Source: Streptomyces zingiberis (GTDB lineage: Bacteria > Actinomycetota > Actinomycetes > Streptomycetales > Streptomycetaceae). From it: a stretch of 64,000 bases of DNA. The notes beneath the pieces were generated by a model. It had not been told where the DNA came from. It searched no databases and saw nothing but the letters and a program-made list of their open reading frames with translations. The stretch lies in contig NZ_JAATEN010000005.1 of NCBI RefSeq assembly GCF_012034935.1, positions 124,001-188,000 on the forward strand. Direction: 5' to 3'. The position numbers were made by a program, and so were the translations under genes. How positions within the stretch are numbered: position 1 is the stretch's first letter; every line of letters begins with the position of its first letter. Shown here piece by piece: positions 8,911 through 17,130 of this stretch.

Positions 8911-9603
8911 ATGTTCTGGACCCGCACGCCACAGCTGCCCGAGCCCGACCAGGCCCTGAAGGGCCGCGCGGAGCCGGCCTACACGCTGTCCGAGCGCCAC
9001 ACCGTCCTCGGCAACCCCCTCCTGGGCCCGTACCCGGAGGGCCTGGAGGTCGCCGACTTCGGCCTGGGCTGCTTCTGGGGCGCCGAACGCAAGTTCTGGG
9101 AGACCCCGGGCGTCTGGACCACCCTCGTCGGCTACCAGGGCGGCTCCACGCCGAACCCGACCTACGAAGAGGTGTGCAGCGGCCTCACCGGCCACACGGA
9201 GGCCGTCCGCGTCGTCTACGACCCGAACGCCGTCAGCTACGAGACGCTGCTGAAGGTCTTCTGGGAGTCGCACGACCCCACCCAGGGCTTCCGCCAGGGC
9301 AACGACGTCGGCACCCAGTACCGCTCGGCGATCTACACCCACTCCCCCGAGCAGCAGCGGGCGGCGGAGTCCTCCCGCGACTCCTACCGGTCCGTCCTGG
9401 CCGCCCGCGGCTACGGCGACATCACCACGGAGATCCTCCCCGCCGAACCCCGCACCTTCTACCCGGCCGAGGCATACCACCAGCAGTACCTGGACAAGAA
9501 CCCGGCCGGCTACTGCGGCATCGGCGGCACGGGCGTCAACCTAAGTGACCCTTCCGCCTGGGGCGGCGCCTGCCCGACAGGTCTGGCCAAGACGGAGGAC
9601 TGA
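8911..9603 (+). CDS. msrA: Peptide-methionine (S)-S-oxide reductase MsrA
   Basis: 230 residues. It reduces methionine-S-sulfoxide in proteins. The catalytic motif [13 protein letters not shown] (Cys about 53) is intact, with GYQGG and [20 protein letters not shown] typical of the family. ATG follows GGAGGAG. Oddity: the usual C-terminus is [15 protein letters not shown], carrying the recycling cysteines, but here about ten residues ([10 protein letters not shown]) separate GTGVN from CPTG. The reading frame is kept and both cysteines remain. The gene abuts the left edge of the accessory island. Confidence 0.93.
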   Translation: MFWTRTPQLPEPDQALKGRAEPAYTLSERHTVLGNPLLGPYPEGLEVADFGLGCFWGAERKFWETPGVWTTLVGYQGGSTPNPTYEEVCSGLTGHTEAVRVVYDPNAVSYETLLKVFWESHDPTQGFRQGNDVGTQYRSAIYTHSPEQQRAAESSRDSYRSVLAARGYGDITTEILPAEPRTFYPAEAYHQQYLDKNPAGYCGIGGTGVNLSDPSAWGGACPTGLAKTED

Positions 9604-9668
9604 CCACGGCTTCCCCGGTCTGCTGATCATCCCGTCCCGTGGGTACGTTCGGGCTGAAGCAGGGCATG

Positions 9669-9707
9669 TGCCGCCGTCTGCCTCGGCGGCACGTGCCCGT
9701 GGGGCAC
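9669..9707. terminator. Two adjacent short hairpins downstream of msrA
   Basis: TGCCGCC (9669-9675) pairs with GGCGGCA (9685-9691), and GTGCCC (9693-9698) pairs with GGGCAC (9702-9707). They sit between msrA and the phosphotransferase start, so they may terminate msrA or act in the leader of the next gene. Confidence 0.45.
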
Positions 9708-9729
9708 GACCAAGGGGAGTTGGTCCGGC

Positions 9730-10650
9730 ATGGCGTCCGACGCTGCTGGAAGCGTGGAAGAGGGATTCACCTCGGCGGAATCCGCTCGGGTCATGACGGC
9801 GGCCTGCCGGTCCGCCGGGCTCGACAGCGACGGCGCGCGGCTCATTCGCTTCGGTGAGAACGCACTGTTCCGGCTGGCCGCGCACCCGGTCATCGTCCGC
9901 ATCGCGCGCTCCACGGACTACCTGTCCTCGGTGCGCACGGAGGTCGCCGTATCCCGCTGGCTGGCCGGTGAGGGTTTCCCGGCCGCTCGCGTCGTGGACG
10001 ACCTCGAACAACCGGTGGTGGTCGCGGGCCGCCCGGTGACCTTCTGGCGGCTGATCGAGGAGGGCGACCGCAAAGCCACCTACGGCGAACTGGGCGGCAT
10101 CCTGCGCGACCTGCACGCCATGCGCCTCCCCGACGGCCTGGAACTGCCGCCCTACGAGGTGTTCGGCCGCACCGAACTGCGCATCGAAAGGGCCAACGGC
10201 ATACCGGAGGACGACCGGGAGTTCCTGCGCAAGCGAGGCCGTGAACTGGCCGACCGGCTGGCGGAACTACGTTTCGAGTCGGCCAGGGGCCCGGTCCACG
10301 GCGACGCCCACGCGCAGAACCTCATGGTCGACCGCAGCGGCCAGGTCCTCCTGATCGACTTCGAGGCGTTCGGCCACGACCACCCGGAATGGGATCTGAT
10401 GGTCACCGCCACCGAACACCACAGCCTCGGATGGCAGACGACCGACCAGTACGCCGCGTTCGCCGGCGCCTACGGCCGGGACCTGCGCGACTGGGCCGGT
10501 TTCCCGGTGCTGCGCGGCATCCAGGAGTTCAAGATGACCACCTGGCTCATGCAGAACATCGCGGAGAGCCCGCGCGTCGCCGAGGAGTACGCCCACCGCA
10601 TCGCCTCCCTGCGGGACGAGGACGCTCCCCGCCACTGGCACCCGGGCTGA
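9730..10650 (+). CDS. APH-family phosphotransferase
   Basis: 306 residues with the aminoglycoside-phosphotransferase/choline-kinase fold. The catalytic loop is HGDAHAQNLMV and the metal-binding segment is LLIDFEAFGHDHPEWDL. N-lobe ATP-binding features (RFGENALFRL, VIVRIARS) are present. AGGGGAG precedes the ATG. Such genes are common in Streptomyces next to XRE regulators like the one ending at 10678 on the opposite strand; they are not proven antibiotic-resistance genes and the substrate is unknown. A fragment matching its first about 35 residues recurs at 20851. Confidence 0.85.
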   Translation: MASDAAGSVEEGFTSAESARVMTAACRSAGLDSDGARLIRFGENALFRLAAHPVIVRIARSTDYLSSVRTEVAVSRWLAGEGFPAARVVDDLEQPVVVAGRPVTFWRLIEEGDRKATYGELGGILRDLHAMRLPDGLELPPYEVFGRTELRIERANGIPEDDREFLRKRGRELADRLAELRFESARGPVHGDAHAQNLMVDRSGQVLLIDFEAFGHDHPEWDLMVTATEHHSLGWQTTDQYAAFAGAYGRDLRDWAGFPVLRGIQEFKMTTWLMQNIAESPRVAEEYAHRIASLRDEDAPRHWHPG

Positions 10651-10677
10651 CCTCGATCGGCTCCGCCGCGCTCCGCC

Positions 10678-12054
10678 TCACTCCTCGTCGTCCAACTCGG
10701 CCAAGGCGTCGCGCACCTGCTCATTGAACCGCTGAACTGCCGGGCCGCCGTACGGGGAAGCCTGGTCCTGGAAGTCGGTCACGTATCGCACGAAGCGGGC
10801 CGACTGGAGGGCGTCCCCGTCCTCGACGGCCAGACTCGCCGTGTGCACGGCCGCTTCCAGATCGCCATTGAGGAGTTGACTTCCGGCGAGCACCATGCGG
10901 CAGAACCCGACTGTGCGGGCGTACTTCGGGTCGGTGAGCGCAACAGCCCGTTCCGCGTAGCGCACTGCTTCGTCGCCTCGCCTGAGGTCCCGGAAACAGT
11001 GGCAGAACTCCCCCACCAACTCGGCCTCGTCCATGTAGGCCAGCCAGTCGGGATCGTCACCGCTGTCGGCCCGCTCGAAGTAGCGTTCGGCCTCGTTCAT
11101 GGCGCGGGCGGCGCCCTTGTGATCCTGCGCGGTGGACAAGGCGCGGGCTTCGTGGGCGGCGAACAACGCCATGGCACGCGGTGTGGCCGTACCCCGGCCG
11201 CCTTCCAGCGACGCACGGGCGAGTTGCACGGCGCGTGGCACCTGGCCCAGGTAGTTGGCCTGGTGGCTCATGTTGGTGAGGATGCGGGCGCCCATCGTCC
11301 GATCGTCGATCACCTGAGTGAGGCGCAGGGTCGCCACCATGTAGCGGTTGGCGATCGAGTGATTCCCGGTGTCGTACGCGGTCCATGCGAGCAACTGCGC
11401 GGTCTCCGCCGCCGCCTCGTAGAGGGCCTTCCCCACCCGGGAGCTGTAGCTGCCGTTCAGCAGCGGCAGGACATCCTCACGGAAGTAGTGACGTAGGGCC
11501 TTGTGGCCGTGCCCGCCGCCGAACTTGAAATCCAGATGCATGAACATGTCTGCGGCGGTCCGTATCGCCGCGACATCACGCATGCCGACGCGGCGCCCTT
11601 GAGATGCCTCCGACGTGAACCCGTCCGGGCGGGAAACGAGCCAGGAGAGCACGGCCGCGTTGACGTCTCCCTCGGGTAAGAGGTCGGCGCCTGCCTGCTC
11701 GTCCTCGGGGCGGAGCTGCGTCAGGCCGTTGAGTTGTTCAAGGGCCTCCGGCAGCGAACGCGCGTACCCGATACGAGCCACGGAGGATGGAGAGCCCGAC
11801 TTCATGCCGGGGAAGCCAATGTCGGTCGGCGTGATCCTCCGGCCGGTCTTCTCGCTCAGCGCATCGGCCAGGAACACCGCCGTCTGCGGCTGAATGCCTC
11901 CGCCGTCCAGCCAGCGCTGCACGGCGACATGGGTGGTACCGACATGGACGCCCCGCAGCGCCGCGATGTCCCGAACTCGCCTGGCGAGCCCCTTGTTCGA
12001 AGCGCCGGCCTCGGCCATGACAGCGGCCAGTCGGTGATTGCGTTCTCTGCTCAC
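10678..12054 (-). CDS. XRE-type regulator with C-terminal TPR-like domain
   Basis: 458 residues. An N-terminal helix-turn-helix (about 1-75: NKGLARRVRDIAALRGVHVGTTHVAVQRWLDGG) is followed by helical repeats resembling tetratricopeptides (GNHSIANRYMVATLRLTQV; RGTATPRAMALFAAHEARALSTAQ; GDEAVRYAERAVALTDPKYARTVG). Start GTG at 12054 has GGGAGG 9 bases upstream; a longer in-frame extension to 12111 lacks support. It is divergent from an ATPase gene, with repeated GAACCCCC sites between them that may be its operators. The architecture resembles sporulation and antibiotic-regulatory XRE proteins of Streptomyces; its target genes are unknown. Confidence 0.82.
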   Translation of the reverse strand: MSRERNHRLAAVMAEAGASNKGLARRVRDIAALRGVHVGTTHVAVQRWLDGGGIQPQTAVFLADALSEKTGRRITPTDIGFPGMKSGSPSSVARIGYARSLPEALEQLNGLTQLRPEDEQAGADLLPEGDVNAAVLSWLVSRPDGFTSEASQGRRVGMRDVAAIRTAADMFMHLDFKFGGGHGHKALRHYFREDVLPLLNGSYSSRVGKALYEAAAETAQLLAWTAYDTGNHSIANRYMVATLRLTQVIDDRTMGARILTNMSHQANYLGQVPRAVQLARASLEGGRGTATPRAMALFAAHEARALSTAQDHKGAARAMNEAERYFERADSGDDPDWLAYMDEAELVGEFCHCFRDLRRGDEAVRYAERAVALTDPKYARTVGFCRMVLAGSQLLNGDLEAAVHTASLAVEDGDALQSARFVRYVTDFQDQASPYGGPAVQRFNEQVRDALAELDDEE

Positions 12055-12116
12055 GCGCTCTGCCTCCCGAGAAGGCTCCGGGCACCCATCCTTACACCGA
12101 ACCCGGGCCAACGGTC

Positions 12117-12180
12117 AGGGGGTTCACCCTTGAACCCCCTCATGGACCCGTGCGAACCCCCGGTGTGCGCGTGAACCCCC
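12117..12180. promoter_or_regulatory. Array of GAACCCCC half-sites, candidate operators
   Basis: A perfect inverted repeat AGGGGGTTC (12117-12125) / GAACCCCCT (12132-12140) is followed by further GAACCCCC copies at 12154-12161 and 12173-12180, all within the divergent promoter region between the XRE regulator and the ATPase gene. Regulator binding is inferred from position and repetition. Confidence 0.6.
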
Positions 12181-12269
12181 GGTGAACACTCCCGTCTTCA
12201 CGATCACCGTCGTTGACTGACTCACCAGAGGGCGGGGCGCCGCTCGCACCAACAGCCGAAGGGGTACCC

Positions 12270-12818
12270 ATGGATACTCGCGAGGTAGCGCACGAGCCGC
12301 TGCTGCGGGCAGCGGGACAGGCTTCCCTGGATCCGACGACCCTTTCCGCGCCCACTCAGTTTCGCGCAATAGTGCTCGACGCCGACGCGCTGGACACCGC
12401 TCGTGTCGCGCGTCGTAGCGCCGCCGAAGCGCTGCATGACTGGGGTCTTTCGGGTCTGCTGGACGACGTGGCTCTCTGCGTGTCCGAGCTGGTCGGCAAC
12501 GCCGTGCATCACGCGACGCCCGATGGCTGGCAACGGATGCTCGGCGGCCCACGGCGCATCACCGTGGCGTTCCGGGCCTGGCCGAAGTGGTTCTTCATCG
12601 AGGTGTGCGACGAGGATTCCACTCCGCCGATGCTCCCGATCGGGGACCTCCTCGACCCGGCGGTCTTCGGAACCGCACCCGGCTCGGCTCTGCCCGATCA
12701 CGGACGTGGGCTGTTCATCGTGCAGAGTCTCGCGGACGCGACGTGGTGGGCCCCTCGCGACACCGGCGACAAGAGCGTCTTCTGCCGCTTCGACACCAAC
12801 GGCGAGGCCGACCGGTGA
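12270..12818 (+). CDS. RsbW-like histidine-kinase-type ATPase domain protein
   Basis: 182 residues with an HATPase_c (GHKL) domain like that of anti-sigma kinases: N box LCVSELVGNAVHHA and G2-like box PDHGRGLFIVQSLAD. There is no phospho-acceptor His domain. Such stand-alone ATPases are abundant in Streptomyces and usually sit beside XRE regulators and small proteins, as here. ATG at 12270 follows GAAGGGG. It may modulate the divergent XRE protein, which is inferred. 12819-13020 holds no gene. Confidence 0.82.
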   Translation: MDTREVAHEPLLRAAGQASLDPTTLSAPTQFRAIVLDADALDTARVARRSAAEALHDWGLSGLLDDVALCVSELVGNAVHHATPDGWQRMLGGPRRITVAFRAWPKWFFIEVCDEDSTPPMLPIGDLLDPAVFGTAPGSALPDHGRGLFIVQSLADATWWAPRDTGDKSVFCRFDTNGEADR

Positions 12819-13020
12819 CCGCCCCACAGACTCCGTGGAGGCCACAGGCAGCCGACGCCCGGGCAGCGCCTACGGGTTCGGGTGGCCTCCCCGGGGACCG
12901 CGCCGAGAGCGGCGGTTTCACTCCAGCGCGGTGGGTGGCTCCCCAGGGGGCGGGTTCCCCTCCTGTCCCCGGGGAGCTGCCCGACACCCCCCATACCTGC
13001 GGTGAAGAGCTGGAGGAACC

Positions 13021-13219
13021 GATGCTGGCAGCACTGGTACGACGCGGTGACGTGGTGGAGGCCAGAGGCCAATGGCTGGAGGTAAAGGCGGTACGCATAC
13101 AGCGGCACGCTGCCGGGGGCCAAGCCGTAACCCTCATCTTTCAGGAGGCCCCGGCCCTCCGCCTCCCGGCCGGCAATGACGTGCAGGTGCGGCGGGGCCA
13201 CCGGAGGGCGGGCCGGTGA
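13021..13219 (+). CDS. Small conserved Streptomyces protein, unknown function
   Basis: 65 residues (MLAALVRRGDVVEARGQWLEV...), predicted beta-rich with a basic tail. The ATG follows GAGGAACC. The stop overlaps the next GTG start by 4 bases, so the two are coupled. Proteins of this look accompany XRE/ATPase modules in many Streptomyces (recalled). No function can be given. Confidence 0.65.
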
Positions 13220-13458
13220 CCATCCGCTCACGTATGCGCTTCGTGCGATGGTCCCTGACCATCGCCCCCGACGCCGAGGAACGCACCTACGCGGCGGGCT
13301 GCACCACGTGTGACGAAACTCCGGATGAGTCGATGGAGCGGGGCGCCCTCGAACTGTGGTGCCTCCGCCACGCGGGCCGGACGGGCCACAGAAGCTTCCG
13401 GATGACCGCGACCAGCCTCCTCCTCGCCACGCAGTTGGAGGGGCCCGTGCCGCACTGA
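13216..13458 (+). CDS. Small protein with cysteine pair, DUF7848-like
   Basis: 80 residues; GTG start overlaps the previous stop (GTGA). It has a conserved CTTCDE motif, a central LWCLRHAGRTGHRSFRM segment and a hydrophobic C-terminus. C29, C32, C49 and H51 could form a small metal site, which is inferred. It forms the third gene of the ATPase-associated cluster and ends just before a strong hairpin. Confidence 0.68.
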   Translation: MTIRSRMRFVRWSLTIAPDAEERTYAAGCTTCDETPDESMERGALELWCLRHAGRTGHRSFRMTATSLLLATQLEGPVPH

Positions 13459-13490
13459 TCCCGTACGAAAACGATCACCACAGATGAGAA

Positions 13491-13533
13491 CCGGGCCACC
13501 CCCTCAACCCTGGCAGGCACAGGGGTGGCCCGG
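13491..13533. terminator. Perfect 12-bp hairpin terminator
   Basis: CCGGGCCACCCC (13491-13502) pairs with GGGGTGGCCCGG (13522-13533), 33 bases after the stop at 13458. It probably terminates the small-protein operon. Confidence 0.75.
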
Positions 13534-13650
13534 CGGAGATCCCGGAGGACCCCGGCGCCGATGGTACCGGGGCACTTCCGCGTGCCCCACACCAACTCGG
13601 CCCCAGAGCAGCAGAGTTCAAGCGACGATCTGGAAGAGGGGTGCGGGCCG

Positions 13651-13911
13651 ATGTACGACCCGGAGGATGCAGGGTTCACGAGCGAAGATCTCGACCCGGA
13701 AGCGGTCCTGTGGGTCCGGGGCGTCGACTACCTGTCAGGGTGGCGAGATGCAACGAACGCGGCGGACGACCTGGCCAACGCCCTCAATGCGGCGGACCTG
13801 CGCTCGGCGGACGTCCAACTCCGAGCCGCGACCAGGGCAGACGGCTCGGGAGTCGTCCACCTGAAGTGCTCCCCCGAAACGGCACGCGAGGTGGCCAGGC
13901 TCCTGGGATAA
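13651..13911 (+). CDS. Small acidic protein, unknown function
   Basis: 86 residues (MYDPEDAGFTSEDLDPEAV..., ending ETAREVARLLG). ATG at 13651 is preceded by GAAGAGGGG. Predicted mixed alpha/beta and cytoplasmic; no motif recognised. Common in Streptomyces accessory regions near XRE modules. Confidence 0.6.
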   Translation: MYDPEDAGFTSEDLDPEAVLWVRGVDYLSGWRDATNAADDLANALNAADLRSADVQLRAATRADGSGVVHLKCSPETAREVARLLG

Positions 13912-14059
13912 CGCAGCGACCTACTGGCCCTGAGCTTGGGAATTACCGGCGGTCTTGGGGCGGAAAGTTGTGCTGACCTGTGTATATGCCCGTCCCGCCT
14001 GTTCCGAGAACGGACTCGACGTGACCGCTGTTACCCGGGGTTCACCGCCCCTTCTGGCA

Positions 14060-14190
14060 CGCATCTGGCACGGACCTTCACCCAGACGCGGCTCTGGGAA
14101 CCTCAGCCACAGAAAGTCAGCCACGACGGCGGGTGCGCCGACTGACCAGGCGCGCGTATGCCTCGCCGTACCGACCACCGGGCTCAGCCA
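14060..14190. repeat. Diverged direct repeat, copy 1
   Basis: Starts GCATCTGGCACGG and includes GTCAGCCACGACGGCGGGTG, CGCCGACTGACCAGGCGCGC and TGCCTCGCCGTACC. A second copy at 14845-14960 matches over most of its length. The two enclose a 120-residue gene. 13912-14351 otherwise contains no gene. Confidence 0.75.
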
Positions 14191-14351
14191 TGATGCTCCG
14201 AGTGAAAGCCGATGGCCGACGGACACGAGCGGTCACGGACCCCCGCGCGCGGGGGCGAGTTCGCTGCTGAACCACCTGTAGCACTACCGGGTGGGTATCC
14301 GGCCGGTACGATGCGGAGGCTGGGCAGTGTCCACGCGATGGGGGAGGGACC

Positions 14352-14714
14352 ATGAGGATCAAGGACCCGGAATACCCGGCAGCTGTCGAAGCGGCCGTAG
14401 AGATCCTGCGGAAGCGGGCTCAGCAGGGACGGACCCTCACGTACGGTGAGCTGAGCGCCGAGTTGGCGGCACAGGGCTTCGACTCCATCCCGCCTCACCG
14501 CGGAGTCATGACCTACCTGCTCAAGGATGTCTGCCTCTACCGCAACGAAGACGGACGAGCCCCCATGCTCTCAGCGATCGTGGTGAACAAGGCCAGCCGG
14601 GAGCCATCCGGCCAATTCTCAGGCCTTGCCCAAAGCTTGCCCTTCTCTCGGCCGGCCAACTGGAACTGGCGAGACGAGCAGCAGCAGGTATTCGCTCAGC
14701 ACCGCGAGGAGTGA
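14352..14714 (+). CDS. Hypothetical protein, possible winged-helix fold
   Basis: 120 residues. GGGGAGGG lies just upstream of ATG. It contains AVEILRKRAQQGRTLTYGELSAELAAQG, a segment that looks like a helix-turn element, followed by MTYLLKDVCLYRNEDGRAPMLSAIVVNK and an aromatic-rich tail (PFSRPANWNWRDEQQQ). Homologues are frequent in Streptomyces (recalled), but no function is known to me. It is flanked by diverged direct repeats, suggesting movement or duplication of this segment. Confidence 0.68.
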   Translation: MRIKDPEYPAAVEAAVEILRKRAQQGRTLTYGELSAELAAQGFDSIPPHRGVMTYLLKDVCLYRNEDGRAPMLSAIVVNKASREPSGQFSGLAQSLPFSRPANWNWRDEQQQVFAQHREE

Positions 14715-14844
14715 CGTGTGCCCTCACCCCCCGCTTTAGGAGAGAGGCAGGGTGATCTCGGGCCTGAGCTGCGGCTTTTGCAGGCCGAGGAAGCAAGCGG
14801 CTACTCGACCGCGGCACGCCGGTGTTGACCTCTGTTGCCTCCTG

Positions 14845-14960
14845 CATCTGGCACGGTTGTGGCACGAGCCTCAGCCGACGACAGCCAGCCACGACAGCGG
14901 GTGCGCCGACCGACCAGGCGCGCGTGTGCCTCGCTGTACCCTCGCCGACCTCAGCCACGC
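14845..14960. repeat. Diverged direct repeat, copy 2
   Basis: Second copy of the element at 14060-14190; both contain a GACCAGGCGCGCGT-like core. A shorter, more diverged relative of its left end (ATCTGGTGCGCTTGTGGTGCGG) lies near 15143-15164. 14715-15196 has no convincing gene. Confidence 0.72.
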
Positions 14961-15196
14961 TGCCAGTGTTGTCGACTAGAGCAAGCCACGACGGTCGGTA
15001 CGTGATGGCGGCGCATGAGCCCTCAGCTTAGGAAGCAGCGAGCATCGCGGGCCTGTCGTCGGCGCTGACCTGCTTGAACCGCAGGTTCGTAACCTCTGCG
15101 GGCTCGACTGCTTTCACCGTGATTCCCCGCTGCTCCCCGCTCGATCTGGTGCGCTTGTGGTGCGGTTACCTACGAACCGGCGCGTCTGCACGTGCC

Positions 15197-15661
15197 TTAA
15201 AGGTGTTGCTTGGTTGCCCTGACCAGTCGGCTGATGTCGTCACGGGTCCGTACCCTGGCAACGTCTAGTTCTGTTCTGCTGTCCGTCTTGGACAGCGTCG
15301 TAACGTCTGCGAGCAAGTCCTCCGCGGCCTGGCTCAGAGTCACGTCATCGGTGAGCATCTGTGCCCGGAACAGTGCTTCTTGGGCGTTGGAGCGCAGGTC
15401 GTAGGCACGGATCCGTACCGTGTCGGGGTCCTCCGGTGGTGGCTGTTCGTGCTCGCAGAACCATAGGTGAACGAGGCAGCGGCGGTAGTTGACCAATGCG
15501 CCGGCGTAAGCGGAGTAGGCATCGAGTCGTTCCTGCCGGAGCTTCTCTTGGCGGGTGAACTGGTGGCTCCTGTCGGCGGTGCGCTGCTGGAACGCCAGGG
15601 TGATCCCCGAACCAAGCAGCGTCCCTAGGACGGCTATGCCGCTGGCGATGATGGTCTCCAC
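15197..15661 (-). CDS. Membrane-anchored coiled-coil hypothetical protein
   Basis: 154 residues. One N-terminal membrane segment (about 3-24, TIIASGIAVLGTLLGSGITLAF) is followed by a charged helical domain (QEKLRQERLDAYSAYAGALVNYRR..., ARVRTRDDISRLVRATKQHL). Start GTG at 15661. Similar short anchored helical proteins are frequent in Streptomyces accessory DNA; role unknown. It ends in the spacer that precedes the ABC-3C operon on the opposite strand. Confidence 0.7.
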   Translation of the reverse strand: METIIASGIAVLGTLLGSGITLAFQQRTADRSHQFTRQEKLRQERLDAYSAYAGALVNYRRCLVHLWFCEHEQPPPEDPDTVRIRAYDLRSNAQEALFRAQMLTDDVTLSQAAEDLLADVTTLSKTDSRTELDVARVRTRDDISRLVRATKQHL

Positions 15662-15973
15662 CGCCCAAGCTGATCACGCATCGAGGGTCCTCCGTGGGGC
15701 GTTGCCCAACCCCGATGCCAACACGCTTTCCAACTGTCTGAGGAGTTGGGTCTCCTACCTGCGACTATCGGCGTCTGGCGCGTGCAGTGCGCCTGACTTG
15801 TGGTCCGATCTGGCGCTGACTCCCTCGCTCCCCGGCTGTCTGGTTCGGCCCCCTCAGCTGTGGGCATCCAGCCGGTCAGCTTAGGCTGACATCACTTTGA
15901 CACCATCGGGGTATTGAGGTACACGGGAGGCTATGCGACTCTGAAGTCTTTGAGCACCTGCAGGGGGGGGCAT
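15662..15973. other. Divergent promoter region of the ABC-3C operon
   Basis: No gene is seen. The DNA becomes less G+C-rich toward its right end, where a G-run (15963-15970) lies only 3 bases before the ATG of the first ABC-3C gene and may be a poor or unusual ribosome-binding site. No clear palindromic operator was found. Confidence 0.5.
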
Positions 15974-16888
15974 ATGAATGAGCGCATTCTGGCGTTATAC
16001 GAAATGGCGTTCCGGGACCGTTACCAGGAATCTTTCGAAGATGAGTTCCAGGAGTTCTTCTCGGAGATAATGGAGCGAGCCTATCCCGATGGCGACTTTG
16101 TTCGTGTCAGGCCCTGGGGAAACTCCGGAGACGAGAAAAATGACGGATACCTGATATCTCAGCGTACGGTTTTCGCCGTGTACGCCCCACGGAAGCCCAC
16201 GGCTTCAGGCATTCGGGCGAAGATTGAGAGCGACTTCAATGGGTGCCTCCCTTTTTGGGACGAGTATCTTGACCAATGGGTATTCGTCCACAATGACCGT
16301 GAAGGACTCGGGCCGGATGCGCTGAAGACAATCCTTGAGCTCAATAGAGCGCATGGGGACAAGGTGGCCGCCCCCTGGGGGCGGGAAGCCCTATGCAAGC
16401 GCGTGATGGACCTCGGAATCAGCAATCTGCGGGCGCTCTTCCCTAGTGTTCCCTCGATGGCAGACTTCGTAGAGACGGGAATGGAGCAAATCCAGCCAGT
16501 CCTCGATCATCTGGAGCGCGCTCGCGTACCTGGTCGTCCTGATAGGCGTCCGGTGCCTGAGGATAAGATCGAGTACAACCTTCTGTCAGAAGCGACACGC
16601 TTCCTCATCACTATGGGCATGCAGCCAGCGCATTTGGTAAGAAATTACTATAGGCGCGTGAGTGATGAGCTTCTTAGGGACCAAACGGCTCAAGCCTTCT
16701 CCGAGAAGTATCAGGAACTGCGCGGTACTGGTCAGAGCCCGGATGAGATCTACTGGGAGCTCCGCAAGTGGGTTGGTGGCATCGGCCCATCGAGTCCTGC
16801 TCGCGAAGTGGCCGTATACGGCGTGCTCACGTACTTTTTTGAAGAGTGCGATATATTCTTGCGGCCAGAGGAAGGCCAGGAAGAATGA
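15974..16888 (+). CDS. ABC-3C system effector/CTD protein, CTD10-like
   Basis: 304 residues, first gene of a three-gene operon. Residues about 15-75 match the N-terminal pattern of ABC-three-component CTD proteins: RYQESFEDEFQEFF, then RPWGNSGDEKNDGYL and TVFAVYAPRKP. The GD..NDGYL...VYAP pattern recalls restriction-endonuclease-like folds, but nuclease activity is an inference. About 100-160 (WVFVHNDREGL...) continues that domain. The C-terminal domain (about 195-300, KIEYNLLSEATRFLITMG) is the system-specific CTD. Low G+C and atypical codons compared with neighbours suggest transfer. The stop overlaps the next gene by 4 bases. Confidence 0.75.
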   Translation: MNERILALYEMAFRDRYQESFEDEFQEFFSEIMERAYPDGDFVRVRPWGNSGDEKNDGYLISQRTVFAVYAPRKPTASGIRAKIESDFNGCLPFWDEYLDQWVFVHNDREGLGPDALKTILELNRAHGDKVAAPWGREALCKRVMDLGISNLRALFPSVPSMADFVETGMEQIQPVLDHLERARVPGRPDRRPVPEDKIEYNLLSEATRFLITMGMQPAHLVRNYYRRVSDELLRDQTAQAFSEKYQELRGTGQSPDEIYWELRKWVGGIGPSSPAREVAVYGVLTYFFEECDIFLRPEEGQEE

Positions 16889-17130
16889 TCTTGCCAACTA
16901 AGGGAGTGTCTGCCGATAGGGCCCTGCTGACCGTGGGCGCTCAAATCATACGCGAATTGGACGAGCCGAGCACTGTGAGCGGACTATGGCACTTGGTGCG
17001 AGTCAAGCGGGCCCAAGATGAAAATTCTACTCCCCTTACATTTGACTGGTTTGTATTGGCGCTCGATCTCCTGTTCGCGGTCGGGGCAATTCGAACGGGG
17101 CCAGCAAACACACTTAGGCGGGCAACGTGA
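16885..17130 (+). CDS. ABC-3C middle component, MC6-like
   Basis: 81 residues ([22 protein letters not shown]...), too short for most gene finders and easily mis-started upstream. ATG overlaps the upstream stop (ATGA). The sequence looks like a small winged-helix middle component that bridges the CTD protein and the ATPase in ABC-3C systems: [13 protein letters not shown] followed by [18 protein letters not shown]. Its stop overlaps the GTG of the ATPase gene. Family assignment is from pattern and position, not a search. Confidence 0.72.
   Translation: MILPTKGVSADRALLTVGAQIIRELDEPSTVSGLWHLVRVKRAQDENSTPLTFDWFVLALDLLFAVGAIRTGPANTLRRAT

Noticed and set aside
13955..15031. Two short frames sharing an ATTAGAPTDQARVCLAVP peptide
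   Set aside because: The shared peptide comes from the diverged DNA repeats at 14060 and 14845; no ribosome-binding site or domain.
15060..15165. Possible tRNA or att-site remnant (GAACCGCAGGTTC and neighbouring CTGGTGCG repeats)
   Set aside because: The T-loop-like GGTTCG is present but no acceptor or anticodon arm can be folded; treated only as part of the repeat family.
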